Shown: one piece after another, positions 29,136-38,252 of the stretch
Layout: every line of letters starts with the position of its first letter
How positions within the stretch are numbered: the first letter of the stretch is position 1
Assembly (NCBI RefSeq): GCF_002258315.1
Contig: NZ_NOYD01000037.1
Location: 1-64,000 of the forward strand
Length of the DNA: 64,000 nt
Direction of reading: 5' to 3'
Source: Rhodococcus sp. 06-462-5
Lineage (GTDB): Bacteria; Actinomycetota; Actinomycetes; Mycobacteriales; Mycobacteriaceae
Position numbers and translations under genes: made by a program
The notes under the pieces: generated by a model
Seen by the model: only the letters and a program-made list of their open reading frames with translations
Databases searched by the model: none
Told to the model about the DNA's origin: nothing

Positions 29136-31838
29136 ATGTCACCTTCACCGTTGATCGGCCGCGGTGAACTGGTGGACGTCCTGTTCCGGGCAGTCGGTGC
29201 GTCCGCGACTGAGTCGACTTTCGCGGTGCTGACCGGACCGCCTGGCATCGGCGCGTCGTCGATTCTCCGGCAGCTGGAACGGACGGTCGGTACCGAGGTG
29301 CAGCGCACGGTGGTGCGCCGCATCGGTGCGGTGCCGTGGGAAACGCAGGTGCCGTTCGCCCTCGTCAGGCAGTTCGTCCCAGATATCGACATAGAGGGGG
29401 CCGAGCCGGTCGATTGGGGAAACCGAGTCGCCGACGCGTTGCCGCCGGACTGTGTGACAGTCCTGCTGATCGACGACGCACACGACTGCGATGCGGACTC
29501 GCTCCGTGCACTCGCCTCCGCCGTTCGGCATCATCGGTACGGGAAATTGGCGGTGGTGTGTACTCGAAAGCCGTTGCCCGAAGGCAGTATCGAATCGCAT
29601 CGGGTTCTCGACCGCGCCGCAGACCTGTCGCTGGCGGTACCGGCACTGACAGTGGCGGCCGTGGCCGAAATTGCTGCGCTGCAGGGGGTCATTCTGTCGC
29701 CGTCCTCGGCTGCGCACCTTGCGCGACACACCGGCGGACGCCCTCGGTACGTACTGGCGTTGCTGAACGAGGTGCCTGGCGAGACCTGGAAGGGTGTTCG
29801 CCCCGAGTTGCCGGCACCTGCTTTCGTGGCGGCCGAGGTTCGGACGACGCTCGGGCTGTGTACCGACGAGGCCCGACACCTGATCACAGCCGTCGCAGTT
29901 CTCGAATGCGGCCGACCGTTGACGACGGTGTGCCAGGTCGCCGGCATCGAAGACCCCTGGCCTGCTGTCGATCTCGCGGAGGAGCTCGCACTGGTGAACG
30001 TCCGGCGCAGCTCGGCAGCCACCATCCTCGAGCCTCCCGATCCGACGGTGCGCGCCGCGGTGCTCTCGACGATGAGCAGAGTCGAGCGAGCACAACTGCA
30101 CCGAGCCGCTGCAGCAGCCGAGGCCGACCCGGCCGATCAGCTCGCGCATCTGGTCGAAGCGTCGCCACTGCCCGACCCGCTGGTATCGGACCGATTGGAC
30201 ACTCTCGCCGCCTCTCGGGCAAGTAGGGGTGAATGGGCAACGGCAGCAGGACTTTACCTCTTGTCCAGTCGGTCGACACAGGAGCCGGCCGAGCGAGAGG
30301 ATCGATTGGTTCGCGCGGTGGACGCCTTGATCGGTGCGGGGGACATGCGCACGGCCTCGGATTACATTGCCGAGATCGAAAGTTTTCGCGAGACCCCGAC
30401 TCGCAATGCCGTTCTCGGGTACCTGGCCATCCTGCGGGGCCGCCCCAACGAAGCCGAAGCTCGGCTCACTCGGGCATGGCAGCTGGTCCGGACGCGACAC
30501 GACCCCGAGGTCGCCGCCGTGATCTGTCATCGGCAGGTATTGCACAATCTGGCGCGCTGCGACGGTGCCAACCTCGTTCGGTGGGCCGATCGCGCAGTGG
30601 AACTCGTCGGAGCCGACCACGCAACCGCGGTGGAGGCACAGTCCATTCGAGGTCTCGGTTTGGCGGGCACGGGCCTTGTCGCAGAAGCGCTGAGCAGTTA
30701 CCGAGACCTGTGGGGTCACGCCAGTACCGGGGCAGTCGGGCAACGTGTGCAGATGGGCGCAGGCTGGCTGCACTTCGCAACGGACCGCATCGATCTCGCG
30801 CGCTCCGAGCTCGAAGCCGCAGCACCGACGGACTTCCTCGGCGGTTCGACGCGAATCTCGTTGTGGGCTCATGGTTGGCTGGCGCGCACCTATTTCGTCA
30901 CCGGCGAGTGGGATGCTGCGCTGCGCTTGGTCGGAGCTGGTTCCGATCTGGCCGACCGCTCCGGTGCCGCGTTGATCCTTCCTCTGCTCCAGTGGACCGC
31001 AACGCAGATCCACGCGCTCCGCGGAGATTGGGAGGCCGCTGCGGCCAGTGCGCATCGAGGCAATTCCGGCGCGCGCGATTACGCGATCATGCGGGTGCCG
31101 ACGGCTCTCGGCCGTGCTGCCATCGCGGAGGCTCGAGCCGACTATGCCGGCGTCCTACGCGCTCTTGCACCGTTGACCGAGCAGTGGGCTCACGCCGATG
31201 TGTCCGAACCTGGTTTCTGGGCTTGGCCCGATGTGTATGCCAACGCGTTGATAGTCGAGAGCCGACTCGACGAGGCCGACGAGTTTCTGACTCCGCACGA
31301 GGCCAGAGTGCGAGACCGTGGTCATCGCTCCGCACACGCGCGTCTTGCCTGCGCGCGGGGCCGCCTGCACGGCGCGATCGGCGACCTCGACTCTGCGCGA
31401 GCCTCATTCGAGGATGCGCTGGCATCGCTCGCGCCGCTACCTCTGACATACGATCGCGCCCGGGTCAATTATGCCTACGGTCAGACCCTGCGCAGGGCAG
31501 GTAAGCGACGCGAGGCCGATGCAGTCGTCAGCGCCGCCCGAGAGGGCTATCTCGCGCTGGGTGCCGATACGTACGTTCGGCGGTGCGACCGTGAGCTGAA
31601 AGCGGGTGGCGTGCACGCGGTCCTGAAGAACCGGGCCCACGACGCGTTGACTCCGCAGGAGGATGCCGTCTCGAGCCTGGTCGCCACGGGAATGACCAAT
31701 CGCGAGGTCGCCGCCGAATTGTTCTTGTCGGTCAAGACTGTTCAGTTTCATCTGACCAGGGTGTACGCCAAGATGGGTATCCGTTCGAGAGCCGAATTGG
31801 CGGCCGCCCGAGCGACCGATGAAACCTCGGCAACATGA
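29136..31838 (+). CDS. benR: LuxR-family (LAL-type) activator of ben genes
   Basis: This is a protein of about 900 residues. An N-terminal AAA/STAND-like ATPase region (SPLIGRGELVDVL, P-loop-like TGPPGIGASS, Walker-B LLIDDAHDCD) precedes long helical repeats of TPR type. A C-terminal LuxR HTH (LTPQEDAVSSLVATGMTNREVAAELFLSVKTVQFHLTRVY in pieces) completes it. The P-loop has Ala where Lys is expected. The position between benD and benK matches the LuxR-type benR of corynebacterial ben clusters, hence the symbol. An upstream ATG at 29079 is possible; 29136 places the conserved LIGR near the N-terminus. Its probable targets are the identical 22-bp boxes before benA and benK. Confidence 0.82.
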   Translation: MSPSPLIGRGELVDVLFRAVGASATESTFAVLTGPPGIGASSILRQLERTVGTEVQRTVVRRIGAVPWETQVPFALVRQFVPDIDIEGAEPVDWGNRVADALPPDCVTVLLIDDAHDCDADSLRALASAVRHHRYGKLAVVCTRKPLPEGSIESHRVLDRAADLSLAVPALTVAAVAEIAALQGVILSPSSAAHLARHTGGRPRYVLALLNEVPGETWKGVRPELPAPAFVAAEVRTTLGLCTDEARHLITAVAVLECGRPLTTVCQVAGIEDPWPAVDLAEELALVNVRRSSAATILEPPDPTVRAAVLSTMSRVERAQLHRAAAAAEADPADQLAHLVEASPLPDPLVSDRLDTLAASRASRGEWATAAGLYLLSSRSTQEPAEREDRLVRAVDALIGAGDMRTASDYIAEIESFRETPTRNAVLGYLAILRGRPNEAEARLTRAWQLVRTRHDPEVAAVICHRQVLHNLARCDGANLVRWADRAVELVGADHATAVEAQSIRGLGLAGTGLVAEALSSYRDLWGHASTGAVGQRVQMGAGWLHFATDRIDLARSELEAAAPTDFLGGSTRISLWAHGWLARTYFVTGEWDAALRLVGAGSDLADRSGAALILPLLQWTATQIHALRGDWEAAAASAHRGNSGARDYAIMRVPTALGRAAIAEARADYAGVLRALAPLTEQWAHADVSEPGFWAWPDVYANALIVESRLDEADEFLTPHEARVRDRGHRSAHARLACARGRLHGAIGDLDSARASFEDALASLAPLPLTYDRARVNYAYGQTLRRAGKRREADAVVSAAREGYLALGADTYVRRCDRELKAGGVHAVLKNRAHDALTPQEDAVSSLVATGMTNREVAAELFLSVKTVQFHLTRVYAKMGIRSRAELAAARATDETSAT

Positions 31839-31875
31839 TTGGAAGACAACAACTTTCGTAATGCCGAGGTAGGCG

Positions 31876-31897
31876 CTAGGCAAAGCCCTGGTGTGAC
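31876..31897 (+). promoter_or_regulatory. 22-bp ben box, copy 2 (upstream of benK)
   Basis: Identical over 22 bp to 24317-24338 before benA, in the same orientation to the downstream gene. It lies in the 150-bp gap between benR and benK and ends 93 bp before the benK start, so benK-benE probably has its own BenR-controlled promoter. Confidence 0.7.
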
Positions 31898-31990
31898 TCG
31901 GCGCACAGTCTGGAACAGTGAAACTACCCGCTCGGCCGTCAGCGCCGATGCAGTCTCGACGCGGTACCCCCTGACCGAAAAGGATCCCCG

Positions 31991-33340
31991 ATGAATGCCC
32001 CGGACTCCACCACCAACTCCAGTTGGGCCAGTGACCGACACCGCCGAAGTGTGTTGTGGATCGTTGCACTGTCAACGGCAGCAATTGTTTTCGACGGCTA
32101 CGACCTCGTCGTCTACGGTACCGTGCTGCCGACTCTGCTCGCCGATTCCGCTCAGCTGGGCGCGCTCGATCCGGAAACTGCCGGCGCACTGGGTTCCTAC
32201 GCCCTGATCGGAGTCATGGTCGGTGCCTTGACGGCCGGTGCTTTCGGTGATCGGATCGGTCGTCGCAGAACGATGTTGACGTGCATCGTCTGGTTCTCGG
32301 TGGGGATGGGGGCAACTGCCCTCGCACAGAACATCACGATGTTCGGCCTACTTCGGTTCCTGACCGGCATCGGAGTCGGTGGCCTCGTCGCCACTGTCGG
32401 TGCCATGATCGCCGAGTTCGCACCGCCCGGACGACGAAACCTGTTCAACGCCATCGTCTACAGCGGCATCCCAGCAGGCGGTGTGCTGGCATCGCTGGCT
32501 GCGATCACCCTGCAGGATTCGATCGGGTGGCGCGGACTGTTCTGGATCGGAGCTCTCCCGCTGTTCGTGCTGCTGCCGCTGGCCGTGCTTCGGATGCCGG
32601 AGTCCCCACGATGGCTGTTGGCACACGGACGCGTCGCCGACGCCCAACAGATCTGTGATCGAACCGGTATTCCGATGCCCGAGGTCGAGCCTGCTGTCGC
32701 CGGGGATCGGGTCGGGTTTGCCGCGCTGGCTCGTAAACCCCTTCTACGTCCGACAGCCCTTCTGGGTCTGATGAGCTTCTCCGGCCTACTGCTGACCTAC
32801 GGCCTCAACACCTGGCTTCCACAGATCATGTCCGAGGCGGGATACAACGCGAAGGGCTCACTGTCATTCCTGTTGGTGCTCAACGGCGGTGCCATCATCG
32901 GCGGACTGATCGCCTCCCGTGTCGCCGATCGCACCGGACCGCAACGGGTCATCGCAGTCACCTTCTGCCTCGCCGCACTGTCGTTGGTTCTGCTGACACT
33001 GAACTTCCCGCTCGGTGTCCTGCTCGTCGCCGTTGCCGGTGCCGGCATCGGTGCCATCGGCACCCAGGTCCTGATCTACGGATTCGTCTCGAACTACTAT
33101 CCCACCACCGCCCGCGCAGCAGGTGTTGCGTGGTGCGCCGGATTCGGCCGGCTCGGCGGCATACTGGGCCCGCTACTCGGCGGAATATTGCTCGGAGCCG
33201 GCATCGCGTCGTCCACGGCGTTCTACATCTTCGCCGTCGTAGCGCTGCTCGGAGCGCTCGTCACAACCGCTGTCCCCGCGGTTCGGGTACTGCGAAGGTC
33301 CGATCGTGCGTCTACCGAACCGGTGAAAGTGGCTGAATGA
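31991..33340 (+). CDS. benK: Benzoate MFS transporter (AAHS family)
   Basis: This 449-residue, 12-segment major-facilitator protein of the aromatic acid:H+ symporter group shows the AAHS signature FDGYDLVVYG in segment 1, the loop motif GDRIGRRR, and GGLIASRVADRTGPQR in the second half. It should import benzoate. ATG 31991 has AGGA upstream. It overlaps benE by 4 nt and follows its own 22-bp ben box. Confidence 0.93.
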   Translation: MNAPDSTTNSSWASDRHRRSVLWIVALSTAAIVFDGYDLVVYGTVLPTLLADSAQLGALDPETAGALGSYALIGVMVGALTAGAFGDRIGRRRTMLTCIVWFSVGMGATALAQNITMFGLLRFLTGIGVGGLVATVGAMIAEFAPPGRRNLFNAIVYSGIPAGGVLASLAAITLQDSIGWRGLFWIGALPLFVLLPLAVLRMPESPRWLLAHGRVADAQQICDRTGIPMPEVEPAVAGDRVGFAALARKPLLRPTALLGLMSFSGLLLTYGLNTWLPQIMSEAGYNAKGSLSFLLVLNGGAIIGGLIASRVADRTGPQRVIAVTFCLAALSLVLLTLNFPLGVLLVAVAGAGIGAIGTQVLIYGFVSNYYPTTARAAGVAWCAGFGRLGGILGPLLGGILLGAGIASSTAFYIFAVVALLGALVTTAVPAVRVLRRSDRASTEPVKVAE

Positions 33341-34584
33341 CAGATATATTCGAGAGACTGGCTTCCAGCGAACTGCCGGAGCGGCGCCCGCCGAGTCTGC
33401 GTGTCCTGCGCGCCGACTTCGGCGGGCAGTACTTCGGCGCAGGTGCAACCGGTGTGCTGTTCAGCGCGACCGGTCCGGTTGCGGTCATCATGGGCGCTGC
33501 AGCCGCCGGCTCGCTCACCGCCGCGCAGACCGCGTCGTGGGTCTTCGGTGTGTTTGTGCTCAACGGAATTCTCACCGTGGTGGCGAGCTGGGCGTACCGG
33601 ATGCCGCTGAGTTTCTTCTGGACTATTCCGGGCACCGTTCTGGTCGGCCAGTCGCTGGCATCGCTGACCTGGCCGGAAGTCGTCGGGGCCTACCTCGCCA
33701 CCGGGATGCTCATCATCGTGCTGGGAGCTACCGGCGTGGTCTCGAAACTGATGGCCTTCCTGCCGCACAGCGTGGTGATGGCCATGGTTGCCGGTGCGTT
33801 TCTGTCGTTCGGAACCGGACTGGTGCAGTCGGTTTCGTCCAATGTGCTCGTCGCCGGTAGCATGGTCGTGGCGTGGTTGGCGCTGACCCGATCCGATACC
33901 TGGTCCAAACGGGTGCCCCCGGTCCTCGCCGCACTGGTTGCCGGGCTCGTTGCTCTCGCAGCATCCGGCGGGTACACCAGACTGAGTGGCCCCGCGGCCG
34001 AGCTGCCCCTCGTCGGTCTGCCCGAACTCGTTGCGCCGTCGTTCAGCGGGGCGGCAATGGCTCAGTTGGTGATACCTCTCGCCATCACCGTGGTCGCGGT
34101 ACAGAACGGACAGGGCGCTGCAGTACTGAACTCTGCGGGCCACCGGCCGCCGATGACTGTCGTCACCATCGCCTGCGGTGTCTGGTCACTTCTGGTTGCG
34201 CCACTGGGCGCGGTGTCGACATGTCTTGCCGGTCCGACCAATGCCTTGCTCGTTGCCGTGGGTGAACGATCGCGGCAGTACACCGCAGGAATTACCTGCG
34301 GCGCATTGGCCATCGTGGTGGGTCTACTCGCTCCGCTGCTGGTGCGAGGACTGGCCGTGGTACCCGCAACCTTCATCGCCGCTCTCGCAGGATTGGCCAT
34401 GCTCGAGGCTCTACGCGGCGCATTCACTGCTGCGTTCTCCGACTCGACCGGGCTACCTGTGCTAGCACCCCTGATTACCTTGCTGGTCACCATCTCCGGT
34501 ACCGATGTCGGAGGACTCGGCGCACCGTTCTGGGGACTGGTTGCGGGGGTTGCGGTGACGTACCTACTCGACCGTCGACACTAG
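33337..34584 (+). CDS. benE: BenE-family benzoate/H+ symporter
   Basis: This 415-residue membrane protein of the BenE family has about twelve hydrophobic segments. Typical stretches are FGGQYFGAGATGVLFSATGP near the N-terminus, FWTIPGTVLVGQSLA, VAVQNGQGAAVLNSAGHRPP and a C-terminal GAPFWGLVAGV. Its ATG overlaps the benK stop (ATGA), so the two importers are made together. It completes the order benA-B-C/D-R-K-E. Confidence 0.93.
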   Translation: MTDIFERLASSELPERRPPSLRVLRADFGGQYFGAGATGVLFSATGPVAVIMGAAAAGSLTAAQTASWVFGVFVLNGILTVVASWAYRMPLSFFWTIPGTVLVGQSLASLTWPEVVGAYLATGMLIIVLGATGVVSKLMAFLPHSVVMAMVAGAFLSFGTGLVQSVSSNVLVAGSMVVAWLALTRSDTWSKRVPPVLAALVAGLVALAASGGYTRLSGPAAELPLVGLPELVAPSFSGAAMAQLVIPLAITVVAVQNGQGAAVLNSAGHRPPMTVVTIACGVWSLLVAPLGAVSTCLAGPTNALLVAVGERSRQYTAGITCGALAIVVGLLAPLLVRGLAVVPATFIAALAGLAMLEALRGAFTAAFSDSTGLPVLAPLITLLVTISGTDVGGLGAPFWGLVAGVAVTYLLDRRH

Positions 34585-34839
34585 GCGTCGCCGGCGGCTA
34601 CGAATGCTGCACGAACTGACGGAGCCGAGCAGTTGGGGCGGAGTCACTTCGGCTCTGGATACGCCGGGCGCAGACCGATTCCGTTCAGGCAGGAAGAAGT
34701 GTCACGACTGCGCGGCGACTGTCGGTAGGCATCTGGATTGTGCGGTAGGGCCAGGTTGACCCACCGAACTGTGCAGATGTCGATATTCTTTCGTCGGGTG
34801 CTGGTCCGAGAGATCGCTGTTCTAGGGCATCATGGGCAT

Positions 34840-35262
34840 ATGAGCGATCCCGAATACCTCGCCACTTTGCTTTCTGCGATCGATGCGGAGATCGCGCGGA
34901 TCTCTGCCGCCGAATCGGGCTCCGACGAACTGGCGTCGGCTATCGACGACGCGGCCGATGCCGTCTTTCGGTTGCGTGAGAAGGTCAAGGCCGGCTACTC
35001 CGGTAAGAAGGCCTACTACCTCGCGGCGTCGACCGATCCGAAGGGAATCAGGGTCGAGGGAATTTCTGCCCTGCACGGCAAGCGTGCCCACGAATTGGCC
35101 CGAGACGGTGGTTGGATGCACGCCGATTCCAGCACCGTCCTCGATGCTCTCGATGACGACCGAATGAGTCGGTACCACGCCATCGCCGGGCGCGGGGTCG
35201 CACAGACGTTTCGAGACGCACGTGAATACCTGGCGGCGGCAGTAGCTCTCGCCGACAAGTAG
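34840..35262 (+). CDS. Hypothetical protein, 140 residues
   Basis: I do not recognise this family. The protein is acidic at its N-terminus (SDPEYLATLLSAIDAEIARI) with probable helices. It then has a KVKAGYSGKKAYYLAAST segment, ISALHGKRAHELARDGGWMH and a C-terminal helix, with no signal peptide or membrane segment. Codon use looks genuine. ATG 34840 is the best start, but its ribosome-binding site is weak and the frame extends upstream to 34738. It is isolated between benE and the opposing dihydropyrimidinase-like gene. Confidence 0.6.
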   Translation: MSDPEYLATLLSAIDAEIARISAAESGSDELASAIDDAADAVFRLREKVKAGYSGKKAYYLAASTDPKGIRVEGISALHGKRAHELARDGGWMHADSSTVLDALDDDRMSRYHAIAGRGVAQTFRDAREYLAAAVALADK

Positions 35263-35318
35263 TCCGAAGTAGCACCACGTCTAGGCAGCTGAACCCGTCG
35301 ACGGTAGGAGTCCGGGCC

Positions 35319-36707
35319 TCACATGCTGAAGGCTCCACCGAAGTCGAGTGGTGTTGCTTCGAGGTGGCGTCCGCGGGGAGTGGCGTCGACGAGTTCGCCG
35401 TCGTGGACGACAATCTCGCCGCCCACGATCACGGTGACCGGCTTTCCTCGAAGTCGGTGTCCCTCGTACGGGGTGTAGTCGGTCGCCATGTGCAGTGTTT
35501 CGGTGGTCACCGTCCATTCCAGTTCGGGATCCCATATCGCGACGTCGGCGTCGGACCCCGGCATCAGCGATCCCTTGCGTGGATACAGGCCATTGGTGCG
35601 CGCTGGATTCGCCGCGGTCAACTCCACGAATCTGCTTGCCGTCAGACCCAATCCGTCTACGTAGTGCGAGTAGATCACCGGGAGACGCGTCTCGACTCCG
35701 GGCAGTCCGTTGGGCATATGCCGCACGTCGTGGCTGTGCACCTGCTTCTGTGCGGTGTCGTAGCAGCAATGGTCGGAACCGATGGTGGTGATGTGCCCGG
35801 TGAACAGGTGACGCCCGAGTTCCTCGACCACCTCGGCCGAGCGCAGCGGTGGGCAGCAGACGAATCGTTCCGGTTGCTCACCCTCATAGGCCGAGTCGTC
35901 GAGGATCAGATGGTGGGCGACCGATTCGGTGAAAGCAACAAGTCCTCGCTTGCGAGCGTCCGCGACCAGTTCGACGGCAGCCGGGGTGGACTGATGCACG
36001 AAGTAGACCGGTGCACTCTGTGATTCGGCGATCGCGAGAATTGCTGCGACCGAGGCGGTCTCGGCGAGCTCCGGCCGCGTTTGCGACATGTGTGCGGCAT
36101 CGACACCGTCCGATGCCGCCGCGAGGTTCTGCGCGTCGGTCACGATCGCGTCGGATTCGCAGTGGATGATGACCATTCCGCCGAGATCGCGAGTGGTCTG
36201 CATCGTGTTGAGGATGGTGTGTTCGTTGGCCATCGTCTCACCGGCGTAGGTGGTGAACATCTTGACAGTTCGGATGCCGGCGTCGGCCAGCGTCTTCAGT
36301 TGGTCGGCGGTGGTGTCGGTCCACTCGACGACGCAGGCGTGCAGGGCCGAATCACACAGTCCGCTGGATGCTTTCGCACGCTGTACCTCGGCGGCGTCCA
36401 GTGGTTGTTGACCGGGACGGGGGATGGCGAAGTCGATGATCGTGGTGGTGCCGCCGAAGACGGCCGCCGTCGTGCACTCGAGATACGAGTCGAGCGAGGT
36501 GAATTCGCCGGAGGTGAATCCGACGTGGCAGTGCGGATCGACTCCTCCCGGCATGACCAGTTTCCCGGTTGCGTCGATGACCTCCGCTGCTGCTTCGACC
36601 TCGCTGCCGGGGGTGAGCACCGCAACGACTCTGCCGTCGTCGATGAGCAGGTCTGCCTTCGCGGTCCAATGGGATTCGACGACCGTTCCGCCGCGCACGA
36701 CCTTCAT
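35319..36707 (-). CDS. Dihydropyrimidinase/D-hydantoinase-like amidohydrolase
   Basis: This is a cyclic-amidase superfamily protein of about 462 residues. Visible motifs are the metal-binding PGGVDPHCHVGF (family HxH region near residue 57), GIRTVKMFTTYAG (the usual carboxylated-Lys position), HCESDA, VHQST, and TIGSDHCCYD with the late Asp. It should hydrolyse a cyclic ureide or imide ring. The start at ATG 36707 overlaps the upstream gene by 4 nt; an in-frame ATG at 36734 is also possible. It is the last gene of a four-gene leftward operon with a small allophanate-hydrolase-C-like protein, an FAD oxidase and a DapA-like lyase. The natural substrate is unknown. Confidence 0.9.
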   Translation of the reverse strand: MKVVRGGTVVESHWTAKADLLIDDGRVVAVLTPGSEVEAAAEVIDATGKLVMPGGVDPHCHVGFTSGEFTSLDSYLECTTAAVFGGTTTIIDFAIPRPGQQPLDAAEVQRAKASSGLCDSALHACVVEWTDTTADQLKTLADAGIRTVKMFTTYAGETMANEHTILNTMQTTRDLGGMVIIHCESDAIVTDAQNLAAASDGVDAAHMSQTRPELAETASVAAILAIAESQSAPVYFVHQSTPAAVELVADARKRGLVAFTESVAHHLILDDSAYEGEQPERFVCCPPLRSAEVVEELGRHLFTGHITTIGSDHCCYDTAQKQVHSHDVRHMPNGLPGVETRLPVIYSHYVDGLGLTASRFVELTAANPARTNGLYPRKGSLMPGSDADVAIWDPELEWTVTTETLHMATDYTPYEGHRLRGKPVTVIVGGEIVVHDGELVDATPRGRHLEATPLDFGGAFSM

Positions 36708-37090
36708 CGGGTGCTCGCAAGGTAGGTCAGCCATCCGCCGCGGTCGCTGATGTCGGTGACACCCGTGGCCGTCAGGTGGCTCTCACGCATTCGCATCGAC
36801 AGGGAGCCCGAGCCATCCGCCAACTCGATGACCCCGAGTTCGAGTTCACTCGGCTCCCTGGGAAGGAGCTCGTCGCGCAATACGTCGTACTCGACCTCGT
36901 ACAGCTCGCCCGGTACCACGAATCCATCGGTTGCGACCGGGTGCAAACCGGGAAACTCGTCGCGCACGGAGAAAAATCGGTATTTCGGTGCGGTATCGAC
37001 TTTCCCCACGAGTCGCGCCTTGTGCAATGCGTCGTTCAGAGTGCCGCCGGACATCGCCTGTCCGTTGACGAACATCGTGACCAGTGCCAT
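36704..37090 (-). CDS. Small protein resembling the C-terminal domain of allophanate hydrolase
   Basis: This 128-residue protein has FVNGQAMSGGTLNDAL near the N-terminus, YRFFSVRDEFPGLHP, GELYEVEYDVLRDELLP and ELELGVIELADG. The pattern resembles the gamma-glutamylcyclotransferase-like C-terminal domain of allophanate hydrolases, here stand-alone with no amidase partner. ATG 37090 has AGAAGG upstream. It lies between an FAD oxidase gene (13-bp gap) and the cyclic amidohydrolase (4-nt overlap), so a role in handling a urea- or amide-type intermediate is plausible. Family assignment is from motif memory. Confidence 0.7.
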   Translation of the reverse strand: MALVTMFVNGQAMSGGTLNDALHKARLVGKVDTAPKYRFFSVRDEFPGLHPVATDGFVVPGELYEVEYDVLRDELLPREPSELELGVIELADGSGSLSMRMRESHLTATGVTDISDRGGWLTYLASTR

Positions 37091-37103
37091 GCGAAGCCTT
37101 CTT

Positions 37104-38252
37104 TCAGTGAGTCCGGAGCCGGACGAGTCGGTTCGGAGAGAACGCTGATACGTCGACGTCGGGTTCGGTGCCGTGTACCAGGTCCGAGAGAATGTGCCCC
37201 CACAACGGGGCGAACGTGAAGGAGTAGGTGCCGCCTGCCACGAAGAGGCCTGGGGCTCCGTCCAGTTCGCCGATGACCGGCATCTCGTCGGGCGTCGTGA
37301 CGACCGGGCCGGTCCAGGTATCGAGTAGCGGGCTCTCGCCGAGCGCGGGCAGAAGCCGTCGAACCTGCTCGAGATTCCCTGTGGTGCTGTCGGATCTGCT
37401 GGGGGCCGTCTCTGTGTCGTGGAACGTACCCGCGGGCCAACCGCCGCCGAGGACGAGGCGTCCCGCACGGTCCTGCTTGATCGACATTCCTTCTCCGACG
37501 TGCTGTACGAGCACTTCGAGCGTCCGGGGCGCGGCTTTCAGCGCGTGCATTTGCAACGACGTCGGGACGAGTTCGAGCGATATCCCCGCCATCGCGGCGA
37601 TCGGTGCCATCCACGGACCGGCTACGTCGATCACGGCGGGGGCGAACCAGCTTTGTTCACCCGCACGCACGTTCCACACGCCATCGTTACGGGTCAATCC
37701 GGTCACCGGCGTCGACGGATGGATTGTGGCACCCTCGGCGACGGCCTGCCGCAGCATCGCGGGCCCCGCCAGATCGGGTTCGGCGAATCCGTCCCAGGGA
37801 CACCAGGTTGCGGCCTGAATGCTCGAGCCGAGCAGCGGTAGCGCCTGCCGCGCTTCGTCACCGCTCAGTACCTCCGTCGGAATCCCCGCATCGCGTTCCC
37901 ATCGGTGCTTCGTGATGAGGGCGTGGACCTGCTCTTCGGTTTCGGCCACCATGAAGCCGCCGCACCGGTTCAGTCCGAGGCCGGGCACTGTCTCGTCCAT
38001 GGTGTTCCACAGAGTGCTCGTTGACTTCTGCAACGGAAGTAGCTGTTCGACGTCGACGGCTGTGCCCTGCCCGGGCCTGCGGGTGTGAATCGTCTGGATG
38101 TGCAGGTTGCCCGCGGTCGTACCCGAGCCGGCGGTGTTGGGCAGGGTGCGATCGAGGACAGCGACGCGGGATCCCGCGCGGGTGAGGGCGAGAGCCGTTG
38201 CTGCGCCTACGATTCCGGCTCCGATGACAACGACGTCGACTTCAGTTCGCAT
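37104..38252 (-). CDS. FAD-dependent oxidoreductase, D-amino-acid/glycine oxidase (DAO) type
   Basis: This 382-residue flavoprotein has the N-terminal dinucleotide motif VVVIGAGIVGAATALALTRAG followed by AVLDRTLPNTAGSG, a mid domain, and the C-terminal FAD-closing segment PGLFVAGGTYSFTFAPLWGH. DAO-family enzymes oxidise amines or secondary amino acids to imines. ATG 38252 has GGAG upstream and overlaps the preceding DapA-like gene by 11 nt. With a DapA-like enzyme next door, an amino or imino acid substrate is plausible. The hydroxyproline pathway, which also pairs an FAD oxidase with a DapA homologue, is one alternative. Confidence 0.88.
   Translation of the reverse strand: MRTEVDVVVIGAGIVGAATALALTRAGSRVAVLDRTLPNTAGSGTTAGNLHIQTIHTRRPGQGTAVDVEQLLPLQKSTSTLWNTMDETVPGLGLNRCGGFMVAETEEQVHALITKHRWERDAGIPTEVLSGDEARQALPLLGSSIQAATWCPWDGFAEPDLAGPAMLRQAVAEGATIHPSTPVTGLTRNDGVWNVRAGEQSWFAPAVIDVAGPWMAPIAAMAGISLELVPTSLQMHALKAAPRTLEVLVQHVGEGMSIKQDRAGRLVLGGGWPAGTFHDTETAPSRSDSTTGNLEQVRRLLPALGESPLLDTWTGPVVTTPDEMPVIGELDGAPGLFVAGGTYSFTFAPLWGHILSDLVHGTEPDVDVSAFSPNRLVRLRTH

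Noticed and set aside
29145..31055. Minus-strand frame of about 636 codons over benR
   Set aside because: The translation is Arg/Gly/Gln-rich with no domain. It is opposite a gene with a clear LuxR HTH and Walker B motif.
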